A DNA stretch of 64,000 bases, taken from NCBI RefSeq assembly GCF_017352195.1, contig NZ_CP071445.1:1364001-1428000 (forward strand), read 5' to 3'. Source of the DNA: Sedimentibacter sp. zth1 (GTDB lineage: Bacteria > Bacillota > Clostridia > Tissierellales > Sedimentibacteraceae). Below are positions 50,799 through 60,425 of this stretch, in pieces. The number at the start of each line of letters is the position of its first letter. Positions within the stretch are counted from its first letter, which is position 1. The position numbers were made by a program, and so were the translations under genes. The notes beneath the pieces were generated by a model that was not told where the DNA came from, searched no databases, and worked only from the letters and a program-made list of their open reading frames with translations.

Positions 50799-51530
50799 TT
50801 AAATAACTATTATTGTTCCTAAATCCACCAAATTATTGTCTGTGCTAACTTCTATTTTAATTTTAGAATCTTTAACAAAATTTTTTAATAGCTCACTATC
50901 TTCTAAGTTTTTAAGTTTTCCAGTCAGCATTAAAATTTTATCATTTATAAGACCCATACTGCCACCAATAAAACCGTAATTAAAACCATCTAAAATAATA
51001 TTTCTAGGATTTATATAAATACATTGTATACCTAAACTCAAAATAGTATTATAAATTGTAATATCAGAAGTAATTGCTTTATAATCACTTATACACGCTG
51101 TAGAACATTTTGAATAACCTTGATTAACGTGTACAAAACTAACACCTGATTTCTGCAAATAATATTTCAAAACTTTATCAGTATATTTTAAATTGTGTAT
51201 TGCATAATTACCTATTCTTGCTACATTATATGCAATATCGTTTGGATAGTTTCTACTTAAAGTTTTACCACCTTTAATTACTTTTATTCCACTATTTTTT
51301 AGTACATCATTATAATAATCATAGACATTTGGCGCAACTACAATAGTTTCATAGTCTATTGGATGAATTACCATATCAGGATGACCATTTATTGGCTCTA
51401 ATAACTCCTCACATTTTATCGTTTTTATTGGTTCTATATCATATTTTTTTATATATTGAAATATTTTTTTATCTGCTCTGTAATCTACAAATGCAAATCT
51501 TGTTTTTAATTTTGGTAAAAATGGATTCAC
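50799..51530 (-). CDS. DUF6873-type protein (GME fold), unknown function
   Basis: A 243-residue protein common in Clostridia. The opening NPFLPKLKTRFAFVDYRADKKI, the GHPDMVIHPID segment and VNQGYSKCSTACISDYKAITSD in the middle are family-like. GFIGGSMGLI follows. The guanidine-group-modifying (GME, amidinotransferase-like) fold is assigned to the family. The Cys in KCSTACISD could be the active nucleophile of such a fold. Substrate is unknown. It sits 55 bp downstream of no strong partner and lacks an obvious promoter in the 178-bp gap toward hslO. Confidence 0.65.
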   Translation of the reverse strand: MNPFLPKLKTRFAFVDYRADKKIFQYIKKYDIEPIKTIKCEELLEPINGHPDMVIHPIDYETIVVAPNVYDYYNDVLKNSGIKVIKGGKTLSRNYPNDIAYNVARIGNYAIHNLKYTDKVLKYYLQKSGVSFVHVNQGYSKCSTACISDYKAITSDITIYNTILSLGIQCIYINPRNIILDGFNYGFIGGSMGLINDKILMLTGKLKNLEDSELLKNFVKDSKIKIEVSTDNNLVDLGTIIVI

Positions 51531-51632
51531 TCTTAATTCCTCTATATATTATATTTATTATTTATATATTATCATAATATATCGTTCGTATAAATCACTA
51601 ATTTATACACAGCCTTTTTAAAAAAGCAAAAA

Positions 51633-51676
51633 AGTTAACCACAAATCATAGCATATTAATCTTAACTGTGACTAAC
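51633..51676 (-). terminator. imperfect terminator after hslO
   Basis: Imperfect stem (AGTTAGTCACAGTTA with TTGTGGTTAACT on the minus strand) followed by TTTTTTG. Mismatches reduce confidence. Confidence 0.55.
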
Positions 51677-51708
51677 TTTATTAAATCCCTGTTTATAATG
51701 TTATTTAA

Positions 51709-52584
51709 TTATAAAGACTTTAAAATTTTATTTAATTGTTCTTCATTATATTCGTATTTTTTATTACAGAAATTGCAAGTGATTTCTGCACACTTATCTT
51801 CTTCAATTATTTTTTTAAGTTCTTCTTTTCCAATAGATATCAAAACTCTCTCTATTCTTTCATCTGAACAGTCACATTCAAATTTCACAGGCATTTTTTC
51901 ATTTATTTTTACATTAAAATCTTTAAATATATCTTTAACTATTTCTTCTATATCTCTATTATTGTCAAAGAAAGATGAAACCGATTTCATATTTTTAAAT
52001 AAATCCTCTAATGCTTTTACGCCCTCATCTGAAATATCTGGTAGTGGTTGAACTATAATTCCGCCTGCAGCCCTAATAGAATCGTCTGTATTTACTAAAA
52101 CTCCTGCAGCAATTGCAGATGATGTTTGCTCTGAAAGGAAATAGTATAATGCTAAATCATCTGCTATTTCACCTGTAACTATATCAGAGGTCCCTACATA
52201 TGGTTCTTTTAGACCAATGTCTTTTATAACAGTTATTTTACCATCAGTCCCTACTACTGAACCAACGTCCAACTTACCATTAGTCTTTCTAGGCACATCT
52301 GCACTAGGATGGTCAACATATCCTTTAATTATACCTTGATTATTTGTTGTAACCAATACTGTTCCTAATGGTCCGCCACCGTTTATTTTAACGGTTAATT
52401 TATCATTATCATTTTTCATCATATAACCCATCATCAATCCAATAGTCAATGTTCTACCAAGCGCTGCTGATGCTGTTGCTGCTGTATGATGACTTTGTCT
52501 AGCTTTCTCAACAACTCCAGTTGATTTAACAGCAAATATTCTAAAGCTTTTATTATTATCTATTGCTCTTATCATATTATCCAT
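51709..52584 (-). CDS. hslO: Hsp33 redox-regulated chaperone
   Basis: A 291-residue Hsp33. The N-terminal chaperone core includes GPLGTVLVTTNNQG and GYVDHPSADVP. The C-terminal redox switch has the zinc-binding set CDCS and CNFC (CxC ... CxxC), here split as FECDCSDER and ITCNFCNKKY. Oxidation releases zinc, forms disulfides and activates holdase function in the cytoplasm. Length is normal. It lies 36 bp downstream of the pyrophosphatase gene. Its presence suits an anaerobe that meets oxidative stress. Confidence 0.96.
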   Translation of the reverse strand: MDNMIRAIDNNKSFRIFAVKSTGVVEKARQSHHTAATASAALGRTLTIGLMMGYMMKNDNDKLTVKINGGGPLGTVLVTTNNQGIIKGYVDHPSADVPRKTNGKLDVGSVVGTDGKITVIKDIGLKEPYVGTSDIVTGEIADDLALYYFLSEQTSSAIAAGVLVNTDDSIRAAGGIIVQPLPDISDEGVKALEDLFKNMKSVSSFFDNNRDIEEIVKDIFKDFNVKINEKMPVKFECDCSDERIERVLISIGKEELKKIIEEDKCAEITCNFCNKKYEYNEEQLNKILKSL

Positions 52585-52620
52585 ATTACTTCACCCTCAA
52601 TCGTTTTTTTACCTGTAATT

Positions 52621-54243
52621 TTACATATATTGTATTACATTCATAATTCCAGGTACTATTTGCTTCTTACGTGATACACAATTTGGTACATAAATTCCTT
52701 GATAAACTTCAACCAAATTGAATATATTTTTAACTATATTTTCTTGTAAAGTTGAATAGAATATATATGAACCTTCATTTATTATATCAGTTACAGCCAT
52801 AATATTTAATAAGAATTCCTTTTCTGATTTTATATTATTGATTAATTTTATATACTCATCTTTTTTAATCATAATTTCATCTATACTCAACGTAAATACT
52901 TGAGAAACACCAACTTTAATTTCATCTGACACAAATTCTTTATAGTCTTGATAAAATACTTCTTCAATTGATTTTCCTTTTAAAGATGTACCTGCCTTAA
53001 ACATTTGCATTGAATATTCGTATACATCAATACCAAGAATTTCAGCCAACTTATCAACAGTTTCTCTATCTTTTTGTGTAGTAGTTGGTGATTTAAACAT
53101 CAACGTATCTGAAATAATACCGGATATCATAAGTCCAGCAACAGATTTATCAATTTCTATATTATTTTCCTTGAATAGTTGATATATAATTGTATTAGTA
53201 CTTCCTAGTGTCATATTTCTAAAATTTATAGGTAAAGAAGTTCTAATATCACCTATTTTATGGTGATCTACTATCTCTAAAATATCAGCTTCCATTAATC
53301 CATCAACGCTTTGAACTGATTCATTATGATCAACTAAAATTACTTTTTTTCTAGTTGGATTTATTAAATGTCTTCTACTCAATATACCTAAATATTTTTT
53401 ATATTTTGTTACTACTGGAAATTTTGAATGTTTAGAATTTTCTATTTCTTCTTTACATTCTCCCACATACTCGTTTTCGTTAAACATTATTATATCATTT
53501 TTGTTCATTATTTCATTTACACTTTTTGAAAAGCATAAATTCTTTGTTGTTTGGTATGATTTCAAAGGTGAGCTAATAATATTTACACGATTTTTCTTTG
53601 CACTGTTTATATATTTTTCAGGTATATCTAAATTTCCTGTTACTATTATCAACTTAACTTTTCTTTCTATAGCATATTCAATAACATCATACCTATCACC
53701 AACTATAACTATTGATTTTTCGTTAAATGTTATATTGTGCTTTAATGTTTTTTCATAAAATGCTGCTACAATAATTTCTCCAACAATAGTATCATCTACT
53801 CGAACTATTTGCTTAGCATTAAGTGTTTCTATTATATTATTATATAACGCTTCAATTTTACTTTCGTCAGTATTAATTAGACTCATTGCAATATTCTTCA
53901 TTGTGATTACACCTAACAATTTGTTATGTTCATCAACTATTGGAAGCGTCCTCAGTGTATTTTCATTCATATATTTATAAGCATAGTGTATTGATACATT
54001 ACTCATCAATGGTTTTGTTTTTTCATAATTTAAATCTTTCACTTGAAGCTTTACATTATCAAGCAATTTTGGAGTTTCTACATTAAAATAATCTAAAACA
54101 AATTTAGTTTCTGTATTTACATTTCCAAGAACATATGGTATTGACTTTTCATTAATTTTATTTTTTAAGTATGCTAAAGCTATTGCAGCGCAAACACTAT
54201 CTGTATCTGGTACTTTATGCCCAAAAATTAAATTGAACTTCAC
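52621..54243 (-). CDS. Manganese-dependent inorganic pyrophosphatase with CBS and DRTGG domains
   Basis: A 540-residue family II pyrophosphatase. The DHH core is split by a regulatory insert: N-terminal FGHKVPDTDSVCAAIA, then a CBS domain (YKYMNENTLRTLPIVDEHNKLLGVITMKN), a DRTGG-like region, a second CBS (SKHSKFPVVTKYKKYLGILSRRHL), then LVDHNE, IVDHHKIGD and the C-terminal DHHA2 domain (VGVSQVFT). It hydrolyses pyrophosphate to drive biosynthesis. In relatives adenine nucleotides bound at CBS inhibit or activate it, and the DRTGG form can bind diadenosine polyphosphates. It follows the methyltransferase by 3 bp. Confidence 0.95.
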   Translation of the reverse strand: MKFNLIFGHKVPDTDSVCAAIALAYLKNKINEKSIPYVLGNVNTETKFVLDYFNVETPKLLDNVKLQVKDLNYEKTKPLMSNVSIHYAYKYMNENTLRTLPIVDEHNKLLGVITMKNIAMSLINTDESKIEALYNNIIETLNAKQIVRVDDTIVGEIIVAAFYEKTLKHNITFNEKSIVIVGDRYDVIEYAIERKVKLIIVTGNLDIPEKYINSAKKNRVNIISSPLKSYQTTKNLCFSKSVNEIMNKNDIIMFNENEYVGECKEEIENSKHSKFPVVTKYKKYLGILSRRHLINPTRKKVILVDHNESVQSVDGLMEADILEIVDHHKIGDIRTSLPINFRNMTLGSTNTIIYQLFKENNIEIDKSVAGLMISGIISDTLMFKSPTTTQKDRETVDKLAEILGIDVYEYSMQMFKAGTSLKGKSIEEVFYQDYKEFVSDEIKVGVSQVFTLSIDEIMIKKDEYIKLINNIKSEKEFLLNIMAVTDIINEGSYIFYSTLQENIVKNIFNLVEVYQGIYVPNCVSRKKQIVPGIMNVIQYM

Positions 54244-54246
54244 TTT

Positions 54247-54978
54247 TTACCTCTTTTCACATATAAATGTAGCCCTAATTGAACTATCTTCTAACATGTT
54301 TTGAGTATACCCATCAAATTTTTTAATATTAGTAAATCCTATATCTTCTAAAATTTCTGTAATACTATCTACATCATGTAAATAATGCGTCTGTATCTCT
54401 GTAATTCTATCGTACTTGTCCATATCTTTTACAAAGAAATTAATTTCCATCTGAATTTTACTATTATCTTCATCAAGAGAGTTTTCCCAAACATAAAATA
54501 CATTATCTTTATCATAAATATAAGTATCATTCATACTTAAATACTTGTATTTTGTACTTATATCAAAAATAAATTTACCACCATTACGCAAATGTTCATA
54601 AACATTTTTAAAAAATGTCGTTGCATCTATAAGGTTTAGATAATTTAATCCATCACAGCAACAAATACAAGCATCAAATTTGCTATTTATTTTAAATTTA
54701 GTCATGTCTTGATTTAAAATCCTGACATTTCTGTATCTTCTTACTTTATCATAAGCTTTTATCAACATTTCTTCAGAAATATCGAAAGCTGTTATATTGA
54801 AGTTTTCTAAAGCTAGAAGGCTTGTTATATTACCTGTTCCACATGCAGCTTCCAAAATTGTAAAGCTATTGCTCTGCAGTTCATTAGTAATGAAGCTTGT
54901 CCACTGCTCATAGTCAACATCATCCATCAATTCATCATAAATGGACGCAAATTCTTTATAAAAGTTTTGCCTCATCAT
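54247..54978 (-). CDS. Class I SAM-dependent methyltransferase
   Basis: A 243-residue cytoplasmic methyltransferase. Motif I is ILEAACGTGNIT (the glycine loop, about residues 42-53), motif II ITAFDISEEM, and a FDACICCCDGLNYL segment corresponds to motif IV. The C-terminal half forms the usual YDRITEIQTHY-type beta strands of this family, which includes many small-molecule and RNA methyltransferases. The substrate is not identifiable. The start codons overlap the 3' end of the SASP gene by 23 bp, so the two are linked translationally. GGAAGGG lies upstream inside the SASP frame. Confidence 0.88.
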   Translation of the reverse strand: MMRQNFYKEFASIYDELMDDVDYEQWTSFITNELQSNSFTILEAACGTGNITSLLALENFNITAFDISEEMLIKAYDKVRRYRNVRILNQDMTKFKINSKFDACICCCDGLNYLNLIDATTFFKNVYEHLRNGGKFIFDISTKYKYLSMNDTYIYDKDNVFYVWENSLDEDNSKIQMEINFFVKDMDKYDRITEIQTHYLHDVDSITEILEDIGFTNIKKFDGYTQNMLEDSSIRATFICEKR

Positions 54979-55156
54979 CTATTTTCTTACCCTTCCTTTT
55001 TTTAGCAGTCATAATACCGCCTATTCTTCCACTTTCCTTGGCAGTTAATCCACCCCAACCTAATTCATCTATTTTGTCTAATAATCCAATTTCTTTTGCT
55101 ATTTCAAGTTTAATCAAGTCATTCTCAGTAAGTTCTTTTTTCCTATTATTACCCAT
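54956..55156 (-). CDS. Small acid-soluble spore protein, alpha/beta type
   Basis: A 66-residue SASP. The family pattern is visible: LEIAKEIGLLDKI, then GWGGLTAKESGRIGGIMTAKKRKGK, with a basic tail. Alpha/beta SASPs coat spore DNA and protect it from UV and peroxide. They are made in the forespore under sigma-G. The gene has GAGGTG six bases upstream. It is unusual that its last codons overlap a methyltransferase gene, which would place that gene partly under sporulation control. Confidence 0.9.
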   Translation of the reverse strand: MGNNRKKELTENDLIKLEIAKEIGLLDKIDELGWGGLTAKESGRIGGIMTAKKRKGKKIDDEAKLL

Positions 55157-55226
55157 TATAACACCTCATATAAAGTATAAATTTTATTAATCATTATATG
55201 AGATATTATTAACATAACATTATAAA

Positions 55227-55367
55227 TTATACATCAATGTCTTTTTTAGATTTTATTAACAATCTAATTTCTTTTAATATAACTAATATTTTATTCAATG
55301 TAAGCTGTATACTTATAAGTATAAGAAAAAACATTGCAACTAAAATTATAGTAACTTGATTTGGCAT
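55227..55367 (-). CDS. Small hydrophobic membrane protein
   Basis: A 46-residue open frame, MPNQVTIILVAMFFLILISI and on, ending KSKKDIDV. One transmembrane segment followed by a basic amphipathic helix. The ATG follows AAAGGGTGAT at good distance. It lies between the SASP gene and htpG. No homology is recognised; small proteins of this type occur in spore formers. Confidence 0.6.
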   Translation of the reverse strand: MPNQVTIILVAMFFLILISIQLTLNKILVILKEIRLLIKSKKDIDV

Positions 55368-55410
55368 ACTTATCACCCTTTTTAAAAATAATTCTCAAAA
55401 CATTATACAC

Positions 55411-55453
55411 AAAAAATTAGGTAAAGTCTATATAAATATAAACCTTACCTAAT
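55411..55453 (-). terminator. htpG terminator
   Basis: Stem ATTAGGTAA/TTACCTAAT with a longer AT arm and a TTTTTTG tail on the minus strand, about 25 bp after the htpG stop. Confidence 0.88.
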
Positions 55454-55477
55454 AATATATATTTATGATTGTATTTA

Positions 55478-57358
55478 TTACAACATTAAATTACATACTG
55501 CGTTAGAATATGCTACTGGATCTTCAACAGATAATCCTTCTATTAACAATGCTTGAGTATACAATATTTCTGCGTAAGTTTTAATTTTATCTTTGTCGTT
55601 TGCTAATAAGCCGCATAATTTATTGAAAATTTCATGATTTGCATTAATTTCCAATACTTTTTCTGCTTTGATACTTTGATCATTAGGCATTTGATTTAAT
55701 ACTTTTTCCATTTCTAAAGAAATTTGTCCATCTACTGACAAGCACACTGGGTGACTTTTTAATCTTGTAGATAACCTTACTTCTTTTACCTTACCATTAA
55801 GTGCTTCTTTCATTATATCAAAAAGTTCTTTATTATCTTCTGATTTCTGAGCCATTTCTTTCTTTTCTTCTTCAGTTTCTAGGCCTAAATCACCTTCTGA
55901 TATAGATTTAAAATCTTTTTCTTTATAGTTTCTTAAAATTTTGATTGCAAACTCATCAATATCGTCTGTCATATATAATACTTCATAGCCTTTATCTTTT
56001 AATAATTCTATTTGTGGTAAATGTTCAATTTTAGCAATACTTTCACCACTTACATAATATACGAATTTTTGCTCTTCTTTCATTCTAGAAATGTACTCTG
56101 CTAATGTTACCAATTTATTTTCACTAGATGAATGGAACATAATCAAATCTTGCAATATATCCTTATGCATTCCAAAATCATTGTAAACACCGTATTTTAA
56201 TTGCAATCCAAAGCTTTTATAAAATTGCTCATATTTTTCTCTTTCATTCGAAAGCATTTTTAACAGCTCAGACTTAATTTTCTTTTCTAAGTTAGTAGAA
56301 ATTATTTTTAATTGTCTATCATGCTGTAACATTTCCCTAGAAATATTTAAAGATAAATCTTGAGAATCAACTAAACCTTTCACGAAGCTAAAGTGGTCTG
56401 GTAATAGATCTGCACATTTGTCCATTATCAATACACCATTTGAATATAGTTGAAGTCCTTTTTCGAATTCTTTAGAATAATAATTATATGGAGCTTTACT
56501 AGGTATAAATAACATCATGTTATATGTTGCTGTACCTTCAATGCTACTATGTATAACCTTTAACGGACTTTCATAGTCAAAAAACTTGTCTTTATAGAAA
56601 TTATTATAATCTTCATCTGTTAGCTCAGAAGATTTTTTTCTCCATATTGGAACCATGCTATTTAAAGTTTCAATTTCTTTATATGTTTCAAATTCACCCT
56701 CTTTACCCTCAACTGGTTTTTGCTTTTCTATTTCCATTTTAATAGGGTATCTTATATAATCTGAATATTTTTTTGTTATTGATTTAATCTTATGTTCATC
56801 TAGATATTCATCGTAATTTTCATCTTCTGTATTGTCTTTTAAATATAAAATCACTTCAGTACCATTTGTGTCTTTTTCACATGGTGTTATTGTATAGCCA
56901 TCTGCTCCATTAGACTCCCAACAAAAAGCTTCTTGACTATCAACAGCTTTAGAAAAAACCTTAACTGTCTTGCTAACCATAAATGAAGAATAAAATCCTA
57001 CACCAAACTGTCCTATAATATCAATATCTTCTTTTTTCTCATTTTCTTTTTTAAAAGCTAAAGATCCACTTTTAGCTATAGTTCCTAAATTTTTTTCTAA
57101 TTCATCGGTATTCATTCCACAACCATTATCTTTAATTGATAATGTTCGCTTTTCCTTGTCTATTGCTATATCTATACAAAGTGACTCTCTGCTAAGTCCT
57201 GTATTACCACTTTTCAATGCATTATAATAAAGTTTATCAGTTGCATCACTTGCATTTGAAATTAATTCTCTCAAAAATATTTCCTTATGCGTATAAATAG
57301 AATTAATCATTAAATCTAATAGTCGTTTAGACTCTGCCTTAAACGCTTTCTTTTTCAT
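55478..57358 (-). CDS. htpG: Molecular chaperone HtpG (Hsp90 family)
   Basis: A 626-residue Hsp90. The ATP-binding domain has [23 protein letters not shown] and [11 protein letters not shown] motifs. The middle domain includes [18 protein letters not shown] and the catalytic loop around SREMLQ. The C-terminal dimerisation domain ends near residue 626. It folds or protects client proteins under stress. I place the start at MKKKAFK, eleven bases after AGAGG. A GTG four codons earlier overlaps that site. A CIRCE element and consensus-like promoter lie directly upstream, so HrcA control is expected. Confidence 0.96.
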   Translation of the reverse strand: MKKKAFKAESKRLLDLMINSIYTHKEIFLRELISNASDATDKLYYNALKSGNTGLSRESLCIDIAIDKEKRTLSIKDNGCGMNTDELEKNLGTIAKSGSLAFKKENEKKEDIDIIGQFGVGFYSSFMVSKTVKVFSKAVDSQEAFCWESNGADGYTITPCEKDTNGTEVILYLKDNTEDENYDEYLDEHKIKSITKKYSDYIRYPIKMEIEKQKPVEGKEGEFETYKEIETLNSMVPIWRKKSSELTDEDYNNFYKDKFFDYESPLKVIHSSIEGTATYNMMLFIPSKAPYNYYSKEFEKGLQLYSNGVLIMDKCADLLPDHFSFVKGLVDSQDLSLNISREMLQHDRQLKIISTNLEKKIKSELLKMLSNEREKYEQFYKSFGLQLKYGVYNDFGMHKDILQDLIMFHSSSENKLVTLAEYISRMKEEQKFVYYVSGESIAKIEHLPQIELLKDKGYEVLYMTDDIDEFAIKILRNYKEKDFKSISEGDLGLETEEEKKEMAQKSEDNKELFDIMKEALNGKVKEVRLSTRLKSHPVCLSVDGQISLEMEKVLNQMPNDQSIKAEKVLEINANHEIFNKLCGLLANDKDKIKTYAEILYTQALLIEGLSVEDPVAYSNAVCNLML

Positions 57359-57389
57359 AATATATTGCACCTCTTTATTTAATCTTTTG

Positions 57390-57416
57390 TTAGCACTCTA
57401 AAACGTTGAGTGCTAA
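57390..57416. promoter_or_regulatory. CIRCE operator (HrcA site)
   Basis: Exact inverted repeat TTAGCACTC, 9 bp, GAGTGCTAA. This is the textbook HrcA-binding CIRCE sequence. It lies just downstream of the -10 box of htpG, in the untranslated leader, a position where HrcA represses. Confidence 0.97.
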
Positions 57417-57425
57417 TATATTTAT

Positions 57426-57454
57426 ATAATAATACTATTTTTAATAAAAATCAA
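57426..57454 (-). promoter_or_regulatory. htpG promoter
   Basis: Minus strand: TTGATT, 17 bp, TATTAT, with the transcription start close to the CIRCE element. Confidence 0.75.
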
Positions 57455-57497
57455 TACAAAATGTAAAATAATTTAAAAATTATATCTTAGTCGAATT

Positions 57498-57689
57498 ATG
57501 GCGCTTTTTTTGGTTGATTATTACATTTTTTACAATTATAATATAATAAGAGATTGCAATCTTAATATAAAGAAAATAGATGCAAATTATTATGAAAATC
57601 TATTTTACATAAAAATTCAAAGAGACTCAGGAAAGCCATCTGCTTGGGCACAATTAAGAACATCAGAAACAAAATCAGAAGTTGAATAA
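57498..57689 (+). CDS. Doubtful short open frame
   Basis: A 63-residue frame with no ribosome binding site. The first half is low-complexity. The end (FYIKIQRDSGKPSAWAQLRTSE) has a more protein-like composition and could be the tail of a degraded gene. It lies between the CIRCE/promoter region and the ABC operon and may only be part of the leader of that operon. Confidence 0.25.
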   Translation: MALFLVDYYIFYNYNIIRDCNLNIKKIDANYYENLFYIKIQRDSGKPSAWAQLRTSETKSEVE

Positions 57690-57754
57690 TGTTTATAAAA
57701 TATTTGTGAGCTGCATTATAATTAATTCTATCACTAACCGTAGGAGGATAAACG

Positions 57755-59539
57755 TTGATTAAACTAATGAGTATTGTTAAAATTGAATTTTTATTACTTA
57801 AAAGAAATAAATTTATATACTTTTTGTTTGTTCTGTTCATTTTATACACTGCCTTAGGTTATAAATTCTATTTACAGACCGATTATATTGAAGCCGGTCA
57901 AATGTTGCAATCATCAGCTTATATAACTATTGCTCTAATTATTGTTGGATTGTTTTCAGGAATACTTTTATCACAAAAAGAAAAAAAATCAAATTTTAAT
58001 GAAATATTGATATCTATGCCAGGAGATAATTTAAGACCATTTGCTAAACTATTTTTTTGGTTCGTTTTATCTGCTATATTTTATATAGTATCAACTTTAA
58101 TAATGCTATTATATTTTTCTATGGCAGGAAGTGAATTTGTTTTATTTACGAAAGAAATATTTACGTATACATTTTTATATTGGTTTTGTGCTCTGTTTTC
58201 ATCAGGAATTTTGGGCATGTTTTTAGGAACATGCTTCAAATCTATATGGCTTAACATTATCTTTATTTGCTTAATAACAATATTGTTTTCTCCTCTTAAC
58301 ACATATGTTTTCAATTTTTTGCCTAATCAACTCATAAATTTTATAAATATCGGAGAAAATCTTGAATATGCAGGAGCATATAAGGAATTTTCAGGATTAA
58401 ACCTTGACCATTATATGTTTCTGAAAGTCGGAGCATATTTTCTTTTCTCAGTTTCATTATTCTTAATTGGCTCATATACAAAAAAAATTAAAAAGCTATT
58501 AAAGACAGATAAAATATTTTATAGAGTATCTATCCCCATCGCTTTGATATTATTTTTTATGATATCATATTTTTATGGAATTTCATTTAACAATTATCTT
58601 AAAATGTCTCCATATAGCTATAATTTTTTTTATGCACACAAAAAAAATTTACCCTATTTATACACTCAAGAGCAGAAAAGCAATGAAAATTTTATTGCAA
58701 AATCTTATCAAATAAATATAGATATATATAATTATTCAGTATATTATAAAGCAAATGTAGCTTTGAAGCAGGTTAAGAGTGATATGCTAACTTTCACTCT
58801 ATACCATAAATTTAAAGTTACAAGTATTAATTCTGAGGGACAAACTTTAAAGTATAATCAAGAAGGTGATTATCTATATGTATATATGCCAAATGATTCT
58901 GACAACATCACTTTAAATTTTGAAATAGAGTGCTTTTCTGATAACGCATGTATCATAAAAAAAAGCTCGCTGTTTTTACCTCCAAATATCCCTTGGTATC
59001 CAATACCCGGAGCACATACAATAGCCAGGGTAAGTAATTTCTCTGATTACTACCTAGAGTATGAAAATACTGACTTGAAATCACCTTGTGACTTTGAAAT
59101 AGAAGTCAGCGGAGTAAAAAACACGTTCAGTAATTTAGACATAACAGGTGAAAATAAATTTAAAGGAAATAAAACTCAGGCATGTATTCTGGGCGGAATG
59201 TTTATATCAAGATCTGAAAATGATATTAGTTATGTAATGCCACCTGATCGTACAGAATATCTGTCGTCAATAATAAATGATATAAAAGCAGAGTTTGAGA
59301 GCACTCATGAAAGTCAGATGAAAATACCGGACAAAATATTTGTTATGCCAACTAATTTATTTTCATGCAGTCAACAGATACTTTTTACTGACGATGTACT
59401 GTATATAGCAGATTCTGCCATAGCTTATTACTCTGATTACATAAAAGAAGCAATCACTAAGTCAATTTATGATAATCCTAATGATGAACATAACGATACT
59501 ATTAACAAAAAGAAGACTGGGGGGAATAAAAATGAATAA
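57755..59539 (+). CDS. ABC-2 permease with C-terminal M1-peptidase-like domain lacking the metal site
   Basis: A 594-residue protein. Residues 1-280 hold about six membrane segments of an ABC-2 permease (for example LFVLFILYTALGYKF, TIALIIVGLFSGILL, IFICLITILFSPLNTYVF). The remainder resembles the beta domain and early catalytic domain of M1-type aminopeptidases fused to such permeases (FLPPNIPWYPIPG, then YVMPPDRTEYLSSIIND and IADSAIAYYSDYIKEAI). No HExxH motif is present; the chain stops about where it should appear, so peptidase activity is unlikely. A TTG start is used because AGGAGG lies seven bases before it. It overlaps the ATPase gene by 8 bp. Confidence 0.8.
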   Translation: MIKLMSIVKIEFLLLKRNKFIYFLFVLFILYTALGYKFYLQTDYIEAGQMLQSSAYITIALIIVGLFSGILLSQKEKKSNFNEILISMPGDNLRPFAKLFFWFVLSAIFYIVSTLIMLLYFSMAGSEFVLFTKEIFTYTFLYWFCALFSSGILGMFLGTCFKSIWLNIIFICLITILFSPLNTYVFNFLPNQLINFINIGENLEYAGAYKEFSGLNLDHYMFLKVGAYFLFSVSLFLIGSYTKKIKKLLKTDKIFYRVSIPIALILFFMISYFYGISFNNYLKMSPYSYNFFYAHKKNLPYLYTQEQKSNENFIAKSYQINIDIYNYSVYYKANVALKQVKSDMLTFTLYHKFKVTSINSEGQTLKYNQEGDYLYVYMPNDSDNITLNFEIECFSDNACIIKKSSLFLPPNIPWYPIPGAHTIARVSNFSDYYLEYENTDLKSPCDFEIEVSGVKNTFSNLDITGENKFKGNKTQACILGGMFISRSENDISYVMPPDRTEYLSSIINDIKAEFESTHESQMKIPDKIFVMPTNLFSCSQQILFTDDVLYIADSAIAYYSDYIKEAITKSIYDNPNDEHNDTINKKKTGGNKNE

Positions 59540-60425
59540 TTTGATAATTAAAGATATTTCAAAATCTTATAAGAAAACACATGCACTTAATGCAGTAAAT
59601 CTAAATATAGAAGACGGAATGTTTGGACTTTTAGGAGAAAACGGCGCTGGAAAAACCACTTTGATGAGAATTTTATCGACTATCATCATTCCAGATAAAG
59701 GAGAAATAAATTTTGGTGATTTAAACTGGCACAAGTCATCGGATAAAGTAAGAAGTATCATAGGATATCTGCCACAAAAATTCGGAGCATTTAAAAATAT
59801 AACTGCTAAAGAATGCCTTGAATATATTGCAACTCTAAAGGGACTAAAAAATAAAAGAGATATTATATCTGAAACCGAAAAAGTTATGAGCTATGTAAAT
59901 CTGTGCGAACACAGGGATAAAAAAATTTCAACCTTTTCTGGTGGAATGCTACAAAGGCTTGGAATTGCTCAAGCTCTACTCAACAATCCCCAAATAATCA
60001 TAGTTGACGAGCCTACTGCCGGTCTTGATCCCAAAGAACGTATACGATTCAGAAATCTTCTGAGAAATCTTAGTAAAGAACGTATAGTAATTCTTTCTAC
60101 ACACATTGTTGATGATATTGAAGCAACCTGCAAATCTTTGGCTGTAATAAAAAACGGATTTGCAAAGCAATTTAATACGTTAAGTGAACTTTCCTCTCTT
60201 GCAAATAATAAAGTATGGATATGGGAATTATCGTACGCAGATTATAATAAGTTAAATCAAGATATGAACATCATATCTGTAAATCATGAAAATAACACGA
60301 TCAAGTTGAGGATATTAGCAGAGCTGAAACCAAGCAATGACTCGATATCAGTTAAACCAAACATTGAGGAAGGATATATATTATGGAACATATATCAAGA
60401 CACAGAAAACTGCCAAATAATATAA
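59532..60425 (+). CDS. ABC transporter ATP-binding protein
   Basis: A 297-residue ATPase: Walker A GENGAGKTT, Q-loop near LPQKFGAF, signature FSGGMLQRLGIAQ, Walker B IIVDEPTAGLDP and switch His in STHIVDD. The C-terminal 80 residues form an accessory domain. The start is fixed by GGGGGA six bases upstream, so the frame that extends 21 codons earlier is not used. It is overlapped by the first permease (8 bp) and the second permease (43 bp), indicating a tightly coupled ABC-2 unit. The nearest kinds are peptide or antibiotic exporters; the substrate is unknown. Confidence 0.92.
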   Translation: MNNLIIKDISKSYKKTHALNAVNLNIEDGMFGLLGENGAGKTTLMRILSTIIIPDKGEINFGDLNWHKSSDKVRSIIGYLPQKFGAFKNITAKECLEYIATLKGLKNKRDIISETEKVMSYVNLCEHRDKKISTFSGGMLQRLGIAQALLNNPQIIIVDEPTAGLDPKERIRFRNLLRNLSKERIVILSTHIVDDIEATCKSLAVIKNGFAKQFNTLSELSSLANNKVWIWELSYADYNKLNQDMNIISVNHENNTIKLRILAELKPSNDSISVKPNIEEGYILWNIYQDTENCQII

